Below, in pieces: positions 9,998-20,055 of a stretch of 64,000 bases of DNA (position 1 is its first letter; the number at the start of each line of letters is the position of its first letter). A program made the position numbers and the translations under genes. The notes beneath the pieces are model-generated. The model ran no database searches, was not told where the DNA came from, and worked only from the letters and a program-made list of their open reading frames with translations. This stretch comes from Trifolium pratense (Eukaryota; Streptophyta; Magnoliopsida; Fabales; Fabaceae), in assembly GCF_020283565.1 (NCBI RefSeq), contig NC_060065.1:44938409-45002408 (forward strand). Direction: 5' to 3'.

Positions 9998-10650
9998 TCG
10001 GACGTTTTCATTAAAACTCCTAAAATCAACTTAACACAGTCAAACCTTTTCTCTGCCCACGCGTGCAGTAAAAGTAAAATTCTTTTCATAAAACGGGTGA
10101 CGTTTTCGTCCTTTCTCCGTAATACAAACCACGCTTAAGCCTCCAAAGTGCGAGCATACAAGCAGCGTTTAAATGCGAGAATGCGACTTAGGCGTCATGC
10201 GTCTAAAAACAACCCACCCACAAACATTTTTTACCCTGAACTACGAAACCCTGATTTTCCCATTGCACCTGGGAATACGTAGGAGCGAGATTCAACATCT
10301 TGTCGGGCATAATAAAAAACAAAACCTTTTTCCCCGCATTCATAATAACATAAATAATAATAAAAACAAACTTTTTCTATCGATGAAGCAAGAAACGAGT
10401 AATCAAGCAAACATTAAAAAACACATTAAAGCAAACAAACATTTCCCTCTAAAAGGTTCCCGTTGAGTACAACGGATGTGAGGGGTGCTAATACCTTCCC
10501 CTCGCATAACCAACTCCCGAACCCTTTTTTCTCTACCCCAAGGTTTTCTCGATATTTTCCTTTCCCTTTTTTGGGATAAATAAAATTCGGTGGCGACTCT
10601 GTTTCTTTTCGAGTGTTCACACTCGAGGGTATTTTTCGCGCCGCGACAGC

Positions 10651-10668
10651 TGGCGACTCTGCTGGGGA
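10651..10668 (+). other. Primer binding site, tRNA-Arg type
   Basis: TGGCGACTCTGCTGGGGA begins two bases after the 5' LTR. From memory, the 3' end of plant tRNA-Arg(ACG) is complementary to TGGCGACTCCACTGGGGA, so 16 of 18 positions fit. Ogre elements are known to use tRNA-Arg. Confidence 0.75.
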
Positions 10669-10914
10669 CTAAAACCTTTTGAGAGTTAAGCCTAATTTAG
10701 GGGGGTTTTTGTTTGTTTGCCTTAATGTGTATGTTATTTACATATTTGCTTTTTGCTTTACTGCTTTTAATATTGCATACTTGCTTGGATATTATCTGCT
10801 GTATCTGCTCTTCTGCTTCATCTCCTTTCTTTTTCCTTTTGCCCACTTGGGCCGGTTACTGGCTACTGAGTGAAAAGTCTTATACCCGGACTTGAGGAAA
10901 ACTTAGGACATAAC

Positions 10915-10973
10915 GGTGGATCATTGTTGACCTTCCTGACGTATGGCTCGTAAGGTTGGCATGATACCCCACC
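10915..10973 (+). promoter_or_regulatory. Leader hairpin 4 with the same loop motif
   Basis: Nested arms GGTGG/CCACC (10915-10919, 10969-10973), ATCAT/ATGAT (10920-10924, 10961-10965) and ACCTT/AAGGT (10930-10934, 10952-10956) enclose CCTGACGTATGGCTCGT. The stem sequence is unrelated to the LTR hairpins but the loop core is identical. Confidence 0.7.
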
Positions 10974-11058
10974 TAGAGTAGATTCCCTTGACGATGTCGG
11001 TTCTCCTGACGTATGGCTCGTAGTACCGATGTTTTCTTGTGGGGTCCGTGACTCTAGG
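10972..11058 (+). promoter_or_regulatory. Leader hairpin 5 with the same loop motif
   Basis: Outer arms CCTAGAGT (10972-10979) and ACTCTAGG (11051-11058), inner arms TCGGT (10997-11001) and ACCGA (11025-11029), with CTGACGTATGGCTCGT at the tip. It abuts the previous hairpin, sharing two bases. Confidence 0.65.
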
Positions 11059-11565
11059 AACCTTCTTAATTAACCTAGAACCCAAAACGTGTTACTAGGA
11101 ACTTTTGTAGATGAGATTTATCTATGATTCTAGAACCCGTGTTAAACCTAGAACAAACATGTGAGAATGGGATGGGTTGCAGGTAACTCTGAGCCGTTGG
11201 CCTTCCAAATTTACACCTAATATGTTCTGGTTCGCCCGATCTACTACGTGACATAATATTTTCATCCATGCATTCATGACAATAGTCATACATATACATT
11301 TTGATTTTCAAGGAACTAAATAGACACTAGTTACATAAGCATAAGGTTTTTAAATCATGGGAAGTAAAAGTTTGAATTTTTCTTATATCCCGAAACACTT
11401 ATGATAACTATGTGTCTACGATTCCGTTAAACTAAAGTGGCTAAAAAAAAGAAATAAAGAATTTTGCATGCATTTTCATTCATAATTTGCATCTCATTCC
11501 ATTCGTTCTATAACCAGTCATATTCCCGGCGCCGGTATTGGACAAGAAACGTCACCAAACAAGTC

Positions 11566-12954
11566 ATGGAGAATTGGCAAGACCAGCACGATGCGTTGAA
11601 GGGCGAGGTAGCACAATTGACTGAAAAGTTGGACAAGGCTCTTGAGTTGTTGATTAATATGAATAAACCAGCACAACCAGTTGTGGTTGAAACATCGGTT
11701 CCTGCACCCCAAGGAGGAACTTCAGCAGTGAACACAGTTTGTCCAACTTTTGGTTTACCCGTTGGGCATACTCCACAGAATCAGGCTGAAATTCAACAGT
11801 CTCCTCAGAATACCCAGACTAGGGTCCCTCTGATCCAACAAGGTTTTGTTTCACAACAAGAGAATCTGGATGATCCCAGAAATGCTTATCAGAGTCCAGG
11901 GTTATTTGATGATGTGCCAAAGGTTAATTCTAATGTTGCTCAGCTGGAGGAAGCTCATCAGAAATTCAAGGCTATTGAAGACCGTCTAAGTATGATGGAA
12001 GGAGGTGATTCCCTAGACTTTGCCAATATGTGTCTAGTTCCAGACTTGGTGCTCCCGCCAAAATTTAAGGTCCCTGATTTTGAGAAGTATAAAGGCCTCA
12101 GCTGTCCAAAGAATCATCTGATTATGTATAGCCGGAAGATGGCCTCCTTTGCTAGTGACGACAAGCTCATGATGCATTGTTTCCAAGATAGCCTCACCGG
12201 GGCATCACTCAACTGGTACATGCAGCTGGAAGGGAACCGAATCCTGTCATGGCGAGATTTGGCAAATGCTTTCATTAAACAGTACCAATACAACATTGAC
12301 ATGGCTCTGGATCGTACTCAGTTACAAAACATGTCCCAAAAGGAGGGTGAACCGTTCAGAGTTTATGCTCAACGTTGGAGAGAATTGGCGGCGCAAGTAC
12401 GTCCTCCACTCTTAGAAGCTGAACTAGTGGATATATTCACTAACACTCTGCAAGGGGCATATTTTGAAAGAATGGTTGGTAGTGTTTCATCTGGTTTTTC
12501 GGATCTGGTGAAGATAGGAGAAAGGATTGAAAATGGAATCAAAAGTGGTAAGATCCAAGCCAATGTGGGCAGCCAAAATACCTCGAAGGAGCCTGCAAAC
12601 AGTGTCGCCAAGAAAGAAGAGGGGGAAACCAATGTTGTTACTCCCAAGGGGAGGGTTCTTGAGCCAATCCCAATGCCTTACAGCCAGCTCTTATCATATT
12701 TGGTGCACAATGGGATGGTAACCCCAAGGGCCACAAAGCCAAGAACTGCGCCATTCCCTGCGTGGTACAATCCTCAAGCCAAGTGCGAATATCATGCTGG
12801 GACAGAAGGTCATTCGGTAGATAACTGTCAGTCCTTCAAGAACAAGGTTCAAGATCTGGTGACTAAGAAATTGTTGACCTTCAAAGAGGGAGGGCCAAAC
12901 ATACAAGACAATCCGTTGCCCGGCCATGCGGACCCATCTATGGATGCCAGTTGA
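11566..12954 (+). CDS. Gag of inner Ogre-like element
   Basis: A 462-aa structural protein if started at ATG 11566 (MENWQDQHD); the frame is open upstream to 11464 but those codons look non-coding. An N-terminal coiled coil (LKGEVAQLTEKLDKALELL) is followed by a glutamine/proline-rich linker. From about residue 175 comes the retrotransposon gag domain with FKVPDFEKYKG, MHCFQDSLTGASLNWYMQLE and YAQRWRELAAQVRPPL. A C-terminal zinc-knuckle-like motif reads CEYHAGTEGHSVDNC (C-H-H-C ligands). The domain strongly resembles Ogre gag as I remember it. The frame is intact, which would let it form particles. No protease or polymerase follows. Confidence 0.9.
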   Translation: MENWQDQHDALKGEVAQLTEKLDKALELLINMNKPAQPVVVETSVPAPQGGTSAVNTVCPTFGLPVGHTPQNQAEIQQSPQNTQTRVPLIQQGFVSQQENLDDPRNAYQSPGLFDDVPKVNSNVAQLEEAHQKFKAIEDRLSMMEGGDSLDFANMCLVPDLVLPPKFKVPDFEKYKGLSCPKNHLIMYSRKMASFASDDKLMMHCFQDSLTGASLNWYMQLEGNRILSWRDLANAFIKQYQYNIDMALDRTQLQNMSQKEGEPFRVYAQRWRELAAQVRPPLLEAELVDIFTNTLQGAYFERMVGSVSSGFSDLVKIGERIENGIKSGKIQANVGSQNTSKEPANSVAKKEEGETNVVTPKGRVLEPIPMPYSQLLSYLVHNGMVTPRATKPRTAPFPAWYNPQAKCEYHAGTEGHSVDNCQSFKNKVQDLVTKKLLTFKEGGPNIQDNPLPGHADPSMDAS

Positions 12955-14964
12955 CAAGCTTAAGGGCTAATTATCGTTAGACTGTTCTCATGTTTGTAAT
13001 TCTCCTATTTGCAAGAGTTTGATTTGTGTTTAAACTTGTTTATTCGCAATAGTAATCAAAAATGGAATAATAATGCATGTTTTGAATTAATCTTTTCATG
13101 TTCATTCACTTTTCTCTTCTTCTCCACAAAAGCAATAATTATATATTTCACTCATTTCATTTCTTTCATTATCAAATCTGTTTGAATAAAGATTGGAGGG
13201 AGGATGATGAAATGACCAAAATTGCTACAGTATGCTTTCGGATAAAACTTTGCTGATGATGTAAGGCATTGTTTCAATCCTCAAACACCGGAGAAATAAG
13301 GAAGATAATCCGTAGTCACCCCTGTTGAGCCTAGAAGTTGGTGTTTCTTTTCTATACGAAAAAACCCGCATTTTTAACCCGGGGCAGGGTAGTGTTCAGT
13401 TAATTCGACCATGCGTTCGAGTTTCAAGAGAAGAATATCGCATTTGAGGATCAATCACATTTTCTTCCTTGAGCACATCACATGATGTCAAGGAAATAAG
13501 AAAGAGTCAAAAAGGGAACTTGTTTTCATCGACCTTTGTCGAGGCAGCCACAATTTTCAAACAAAAAAAAGAAGAAAAAAAGCCCGCTAAGTCAAAACTC
13601 AAAATGACTTAGGCAAAAATTAGGGCATCCCGGTGGACTAAAGAATTAAAAAAATAGTTCAGGCAAAAATTAGGGATTACAAAAAAAAAAGCGTCACCAA
13701 TGAAATCAAAGTCATATGACCAAAACAAAAAGTAAGTGACTGTCAGGTCAAAGAAGCATCATTGACCTCTAAGCCATCGTATCCTCACCATCAAATCTCT
13801 TGGAACTTGAGAGCATGAGTTGAGTTAATTGAACGTAGGACTGAAGAACATCAAGGAGAATGGGTTGGGTTTAAAATACAATTTTGAGCCTTATATCCTT
13901 TTATTCAGAAACCGTGAACCAGGCCACGTTACAACCCTCAAAAGACCTAATTGAAGCAAGGTTTATTTTGAAAGCATACAGTAGCAAGGTTGCGTTAACC
14001 TGACTCCCAATATCTTTTTGTTGATCATCAGTGTTGATATCATATTCTCACACCCTCTTTCACAACATTTATCAATCTCATCTCAATCTTAATTTCAAAA
14101 CTAGCATGCACATTGCATTAGAATTACAATTTTGAATAAACAGGTTTATCTGCAAATCAGCACTTAACAAAAAGGGAGTTTCAGCTATGAGCAGTCACCA
14201 AGTGATCAGCAAGAAGTTCGATCCAATCTGGGGCAACTATCTCGGAACTTCAATTAACCAAGAGGGACATTCCCTAGAAGGGTCATTCAGTACGGGAAAA
14301 ATGCTCAAGACCATATCATGGAAGCTGCATCAAAACCCAGGTGTTCAAGACCTATCAAACTAGCTCGAGATGTTCCTAATTAGGGGCAAACCACCTTGGG
14401 ATCCTGACAATCAAGAGTGAACCCTTGTGACTAGGGGCACCTGAAGATCTCGTTGGTCCGGCCAAAACATTTCAAGAATGGGGCAATTAGGGTTGCACTT
14501 CCAAACACCTGTTTAATCAAGGACATAACTCCCAGAAAAGGGGCACCAATATCAGTGAGTTGGTTAATCATTTCAAAGATCAAACAGAATGGGGCAAGAC
14601 AGGATACACAGGGGCAGTTCCTCCTCATACCTTCAAGGCAGTCAATAGCATACATTTACAACTGTTGAGTCCGGAATAGGCGTCGGGAATTATGTTAACA
14701 CAACATCACCATATTTCCACAAAAAAGCCTTGTCACCGAAAAGCATTTACCGGTTCTAAACCAATCCTCACCCACTACAGGGGCATTCATAGTAACATGC
14801 AAATCATCACATCAATCATCATCATGTATTAGTCATGTCATTTCATCATAGCAAATCGACATCACGCATTAATCATGTCATTTCATTCATCCGGTATGCC
14901 ACATACCACAAACCCAATGACCTCTTGACTAAACAGCAAAATCAAATATCCGCAAGCAAAGTCC
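12955..14964 (+). other. 3' untranslated region of inner element, pol absent
   Basis: About 2 kb without any RT, protease or integrase motif in any frame. At 13550-13740 purine-rich words recur, such as GACTTAGGCAAAAATTAGGG and CAGGCAAAAATTAGGG, of the kind I associate with the region after integrase in Ogre elements. If so, pol was lost by a deletion between gag and about 13200. Confidence 0.5.
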
Positions 14965-15545
14965 AATCGTTATTGGCACCCAAAATCCAATCGTTATTGG
15001 CACACACTCAAAAGCCCAACCTCGCTTGGCACCACCCGCAGCCTAATCACCATTGGCAATGTTTAAGCCCAATTGTCATTAGCACCCACTTTGCAGCCTA
15101 GTCACCATTGGCACCTGTTTAAGCCCAATTGTCGTTAGCACCTACTTCGCAGCCTAATCACCATTGGCAATGTTTAAGCCCAATTGTCATTAGCACCCAC
15201 TTTGCAGCCTAATCACCATTGGCACCTGTTTAAGCCCAATTGTCATTAGCACCCACTTTGCAACCTAATCACCATTTACACCTGTCAAAGCCCAATCGTT
15301 ATTGGCACCCACTCAAAAGTCCAATCGTCATTGGCACACCCAAAACCCAATTGTTATTGGCACCAGCTCAAAATCCAATCGTTATTGGTACCCAGCAAAT
15401 ATCCAATTGTTATTGGCATCCACTAAAAATCCAATTGTCATTGGTATCCCATCAAAAGTCCAATTGTTATTGGCACACCCTCAAAGCTCAATCGTCATTG
15501 GCACCCACTCTAAGTCCAATCGTTATTGGCACCCATCAAAATCCC
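14965..15545 (+). repeat. Tandem array of about 29-bp units, CCAATCGTTATTGG core
   Basis: Around 21 units of the form CCAATCGTTATTGGCACCCA. The core carries a CCAAT/ATTGG mini-palindrome. Between about 15025 and 15290 units alternate between a CACCATTGG type and a TGTCATTAG type, forming a roughly 57-bp higher-order dimer. Confidence 0.85.
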
Positions 15546-16045
15546 ATATTTACTAGCACTCCAAATATCGACTTTGCTGAACCTACTCAACCAATATGAT
15601 CATCACATGCACTAGTCATGCATTCCACTTCATGCATTCATGCATCAACAATATGCCCAACAAACAAAGACATATCATGCATATCATGAATCAACAAATT
15701 CATTTGCAATAGCTTTGCATCTTTAGGCATTAAGACATGCATAAACAATCATTGCAACATCCAAGATATGCATGCAACAGATTCAAAGGTTTCTCCCCAC
15801 AAAGTATAACTTTCAGCCTTCAAGCACGAGCAAGGTGGAGTCACCTTTTCCCCAGCAAGTCTGAATTGAAAGATGTTCAGCTTTCTCCCCAGCGAATCTT
15901 TTGAAGAATCCTTAGACAGGACATCTTAAAAGCACATCCCCAGCAGAATCTCCTAGAAGAGCATCACCTCATCAGTAAGGATCAACCTTCAGCGAAAGTG
16001 GCTGAACAAGATTGTCTTATCCCCAATGGGATCTCAAGATCACTT

Positions 16046-16260
16046 TACTTGCAAAACTCTCAAGGCGGAGTATCCAAGTTGTAAAACTCTCAAAGCGGAG
16101 TATTCAAGTTGCAAAACTATCAAAGCGGAGCATCCCGGTTTCAAAACTTTCAAAGCGAAGTGGAGAGCCACTGTTGAGTTCAAAACTTTCAAAGCGAAGT
16201 GGAGAACAAGTGTTAGGTTTCGAAACTTACAAAGTGAAGTGGCGAACAAATTCAAAAGTT
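16046..16260 (+). repeat. Tandem array, CAAAGCGGAGTA/GAAGTGG units
   Basis: Six degenerate units beginning AAAACTCTCAAAGCGGAG or AAAACTTTCAAAGCGAAG, spaced about 33-46 bases. Confidence 0.8.
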
Positions 16261-16940
16261 GATTGACCTTCAGCGTGGGCGGCTGAATAAAATCAAACAG
16301 AAGATTGACCTTCAGTGTGGGCGGCTGGATAAGATCAAAAGTGGATCGACCTTCAGTGTGGGCGGCTGAATAAGATCTAAAGAAGATTGACCTTCATCGT
16401 GGGCGGCTGAATAAGATCAAAAGGAATTGACCTTCAGTGTGGGCGGCTGGATAAAATCACTTTCAAAGATTGACCTTCAGTGTGGGCGGCTGAATAAAAT
16501 CAAACAGAAGATTGACCTTCAGTGTGGGCGGCTGAATAAAATCAAACAGAAGATTGACCTTCAGTGTGGGCGGCTGGATAAGATCAAAAGAAGATTGACC
16601 TTCAGTGAGGGCGGCTGAATAAGATCAAACCAAGGATTGACCTTCAGTGTGGACGGCTGAATAAGATCGAATCATGGATCAAGGGATTTACCTTCAGTGT
16701 GGGCGGCTGAATAAAATCAAAACAGAAGATTGACTTTCAGTGAGGGCGGCTGAATAAGATCAAACCAAGGATTGACCTTCAGTGTGGGCGGCTGAATAAA
16801 ATCAAAACAGAAGATTGACTTTCAGTGAGGGCGGCTGAATAAGATCAAACCAAGGATTGACCTTCAGTGTGGGCGGCTGAATAAGATCGAATCATGGATC
16901 AAGGGATTGACCTTCAGTGTGGGCGGCTGAATAAAATCAT
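16261..16940 (+). repeat. Tandem array of about 41-bp units, TTCAGTGTGGGCGGCTG core
   Basis: Sixteen units with core TTCAGTGTGGGCGGCTGA, separated by AATAAAATC or AATAAGATC spacers. Toward the right end, pairs of units form a dimer of about 85 bases, suggesting recent local amplification. Confidence 0.88.
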
Positions 16941-17110
16941 AATCATCTCTACCTTAAGTATCCGACTTTTCCAGGAAAGTGAATCTCATTCTTTATCATC
17001 ATCAAATTCACTTTTCTCCTTGGAACAAAATTAGGGCATTGGTATTTAATTACCTTGCACCACAAGAATATGAAGACAAAGGTCATACATATTCATGGGT
17101 CCAAGATAAT

Positions 17111-17124
17111 TAAATAGGGGCAGC
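17111..17124 (+). other. Polypurine tract of inner element
   Basis: TAAATAGGGGCAGC directly precedes the 3' LTR. Short but in the right place. Confidence 0.5.
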
Positions 17125-20050
17125 TGTCATACCCTAATTTTGTCCTACCCTTTTCATAAGTTATTTTTCATCATATTTTCACATATTCTCCCATTTTCTC
17201 TTTATGTTTAATATTCAAAATCAAAAAAAATATGTTTTTTATAAAAATAAAAAATAAAAAAAACACAACAACAGCAAAAGCTGTTGCTGGCGTCCCCCAC
17301 CCCTTTTCTTTTTGTTGTTATTATCATGATCATCTAAGTATTGAAAAAAATAAAAATAGAGGCAATAAAACAAAGAAGAAGAGGACAAACACAGAGCAGC
17401 ACGTTGTTGCTGCTGCCGCTTCCATCTCATCCCCTTCTTTGAGCTCTAATCTTGCCCTCTTTCTTCATTGACCTTTTCTCTTTGCCATTCTTGTGTTTTA
17501 GTGTAAAACTGAACCACTGCAACACCTGCACAGCCAACTCAAAGGATTGTCCTCTTTCCCATTCGGACCATTACTTCCAACAAGAAAAAATTTGAAAGTC
17601 AACTTTTTCCCTTTTCCATCAAACATAAACCCTAATTTTTGGGTATAAATAAAGCAATCGAAACTCAGAAAACAGGAGGCGATTTTTGGGAGGAACAGAG
17701 AGAAGAGAAAAAATCAAAAAAATCTCATTTTTTCATCACTTTTCCAAAATCCGAAATTGACTCAAACACCTTCCAAACTTCAATCTTCTTCACCCAAAAG
17801 CTTCTAACACATACCAGTAGCGAAACACACAAGAAAAAACGAAGGAAAACCGTTGAGAGAAGCTTACTCAAAGTTCAAAATAGCAAAGAAAAGAGTAGGT
17901 GTTAACCCACCAAAACAGGGCTCGAAACCAGTAAGATTCTAAACGATTTTTACTCCTGAACATCATCTGAAGCTTTTCCAACCCTTGATTTTGCTTAAAT
18001 CGTACAAATGTGAAAATTAAAGTTTTTTTGGGTTTTAAAGTTTCGAACTTTTTTTGAGATATAAACATATATTGAAAAATCTAAGTTTATATTCATGATC
18101 TATGTGAAATTTCGAGCAAAATCATATACTCATTTGTAATTTTTGGTGTTGTTTTGACGTGTGTTGTTGTTGGCCGCGAGCTCCTTTAAGCTCTTCCATG
18201 GCCGTTCCTTGTTACTGCTTCACGAGGAAGAAGAAGATGTATGGTGGGGTGGCTACGTGTCACCCCTGTATTGGTTGTTTATTTATTTTAAAACATGACT
18301 GTTAGATTAATCCAGCGACTGAGATCTGTTTTTGTGATTTTTAAATCACAGCCACATGATTTAATCAAAAGGCTCAGATCCATGACGTCTACTGCGTGCC
18401 TCTGCTTTCATACCACACTGGATTACCTCCTTCTTGACTTTACTGTTGGGCCTTGACTTGTTAAGCCCAGTCCCCAAAACCCATTTTCGCACCCCCAGTT
18501 ACGTTTTGCTTATTTTTTAGTGCTTATTTATATAAGTGCTTATTCAAATAAGAGCTTATTCACATAAGTGCTTATTTAGATAAGTGCTTATCATTTGGAA
18601 ATGATTATTTGAGTTGTTGATTAATTAGTCAATTAATTAAACACCTGATTAAGTGAGTAACCATTTAAGTTGTTTGATTAAAAGTGCTTAAGTTACTAAG
18701 TGCTTAAATGGTTAAACACTTAAATAAGTGATTATTAATTAGGTGAGTAATTAATCAAAACCTCTCAAGCTTATTTTAATAAGTTCATATGCAGTGTTTG
18801 GATTGTTTACTTGACTTAATACTTTTATTTCAAGTTTGTTTCTCAAAAGCATTTCTTTACTTGAAAAACCCCACAATTAAAATAAATGGAATGAAAAAGG
18901 GTTAGTCTGACATATGGCTTTCTTCCCCGAATAATTCGAGACCCTGACGTATGGCTCGTGACTCGAATTATTCTCATTCTTATTTTTTCCTAGACAATCA
19001 CGATTAAGCAAAATTGACCGGTTGGCAAAGGCTTCAGTCCACGCATATATTTATTGTTATATTATGTCTGCTTGGCTAGTTTTTTGTTTATCTTGCTTAA
19101 ACTTATCAAATCAAATCATAATTGGAATGAAAAAGGGTTAGTCTGACGTATGGCTTTCTCTCCCCGAATGATTCGAGACCCTGACGTATGGCTCGTGACT
19201 TGAATCATTCTCATTCCCCAACGCTAAAAAACATTAAAACACTTCATCATCCGCTTTATCTTTCCTTTTGATTTTCTTAAATCAAATAAAAGAACTTAAG
19301 CATAATTAGAGTGAAAAGGGGTTAGTCTGACGTATGGCTTTCTTCCCCGGATAATTCGAGGCCCTGACGTATGGCTCGTGACTCGGATTATCCTCATTCT
19401 CGGACGTTTTCATTAAAACTCCTAAAATCAACTTAACACAGTCAAACCTTTTCTCTGCCCACGCGTGCAGTAAAAGTAAAATTCTTTTCATAAAACGGGT
19501 GACGTTTTCGTCCTTTCTCCGTAATACAAACCACGCTTAAGCCTCCAAAGTGCGAGCATACAAGCAGCGTTTAAATGCGAGAATGCGACTTAGGCGTCAT
19601 GCGTCTAAAAACAACCCACCCACAAACATTTTTTACCCTGAACTACGAAACCCTGATTTTCCCATTGCACCTGGGAATACGTAGGAGCGAGATTCAACAT
19701 CTTGTCGGGCATAATAAAAAACAAAACCTTTTTCCCCGCATTCATAATAACATAAATAATAATAAAAACAAACTTTTTCTATCGATGAAGCAAGAAACGA
19801 GTAATCAAGCAAACATTAAAAAACACATTAAAGCAAACAAACATTTCCCTCTAAAAGGTTCCCGTTGAGTACAACGGATGTGAGGGGTGCTAATACCTTC
19901 CCCTCGCATAACCAACTCCCGAACCCTTTTTTCTCTACCCCAAGGTTTTCTCGATATTTTCCTTTCCCTTTTTTGGGATAAATAAAATTCGGTGGCGACT
20001 CTGTTTCTTTTCGAGTGTTCACACTCGAGGGTATTTTTCGCGCCGCGACA
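17125..20050 (+). repeat. 3' LTR of inner element (2926 bp)
   Basis: Copy of 7723-10648 at a constant offset of 9402 bases, followed by the GGCAG target copy. Confidence 0.95.
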
Positions 20051-20055
20051 GGCAG
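20051..20055. repeat. Target-site duplication GGCAG, right copy
   Basis: Matches 7718-7722. Confidence 0.93.

Larger units (their letters stand above)
7723..10648 (+). repeat. 5' LTR of inner element (2926 bp)
   Basis: Starts TGTCATACCCTAATTTTG and ends GCCGCGACA. Equal in length to 17125-20050 and without visible differences. The middle part (9115-9380) is full of AAGTGCTTA and ATAAGTG-type words. Three related hairpins lie at 9487-9997. A TATAAATA sequence near 8243 is a plausible U3 promoter. Confidence 0.95.
10669..11565 (+). other. Leader of inner element
   Basis: About 900 bases lie between primer site and gag start. No convincing frame. It holds two hairpins carrying the loop motif of the LTR hairpins (10915-11058), a likely RNA-level region such as a packaging signal. 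Confidence 0.55.
7723..20050 (+). mobile_element. Ogre-like gag-only LTR retrotransposon nested in the outer element
   Basis: The element is 12328 bp: LTRs of 2926 bp (7723-10648 and 17125-20050), both TG...CA; a primer site at 10651; a structured leader; one gag gene (11566-12954); then about 4.2 kb without any RT, RNase H or integrase frame. The tRNA-Arg-like primer site, the gag type, the very long LTRs and the repeat-rich 3' region resemble Ogre elements of legumes. Without pol it must have been copied and integrated by enzymes of another element. No LTR difference was noticed over 2.9 kb, so the insertion is very recent. It lies in opposite orientation to its host. Confidence 0.93.

Noticed and set aside
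15240..15599. Frame of repeated IVIGTH-like peptides
   Set aside because: It is the translation of the 29-bp tandem array; all frames give such repeats, and no start context or domain supports a gene.
14965..16940. Regular repeats with spacers, superficially like a CRISPR array
   Set aside because: Units are degenerate, spacers are not unique, and the setting is a plant retrotransposon.
19828..20050. Extension of the outer gag frame into the inner LTR
   Set aside because: The last 74 codons lie inside the inner element's LTR and are read-through by chance.
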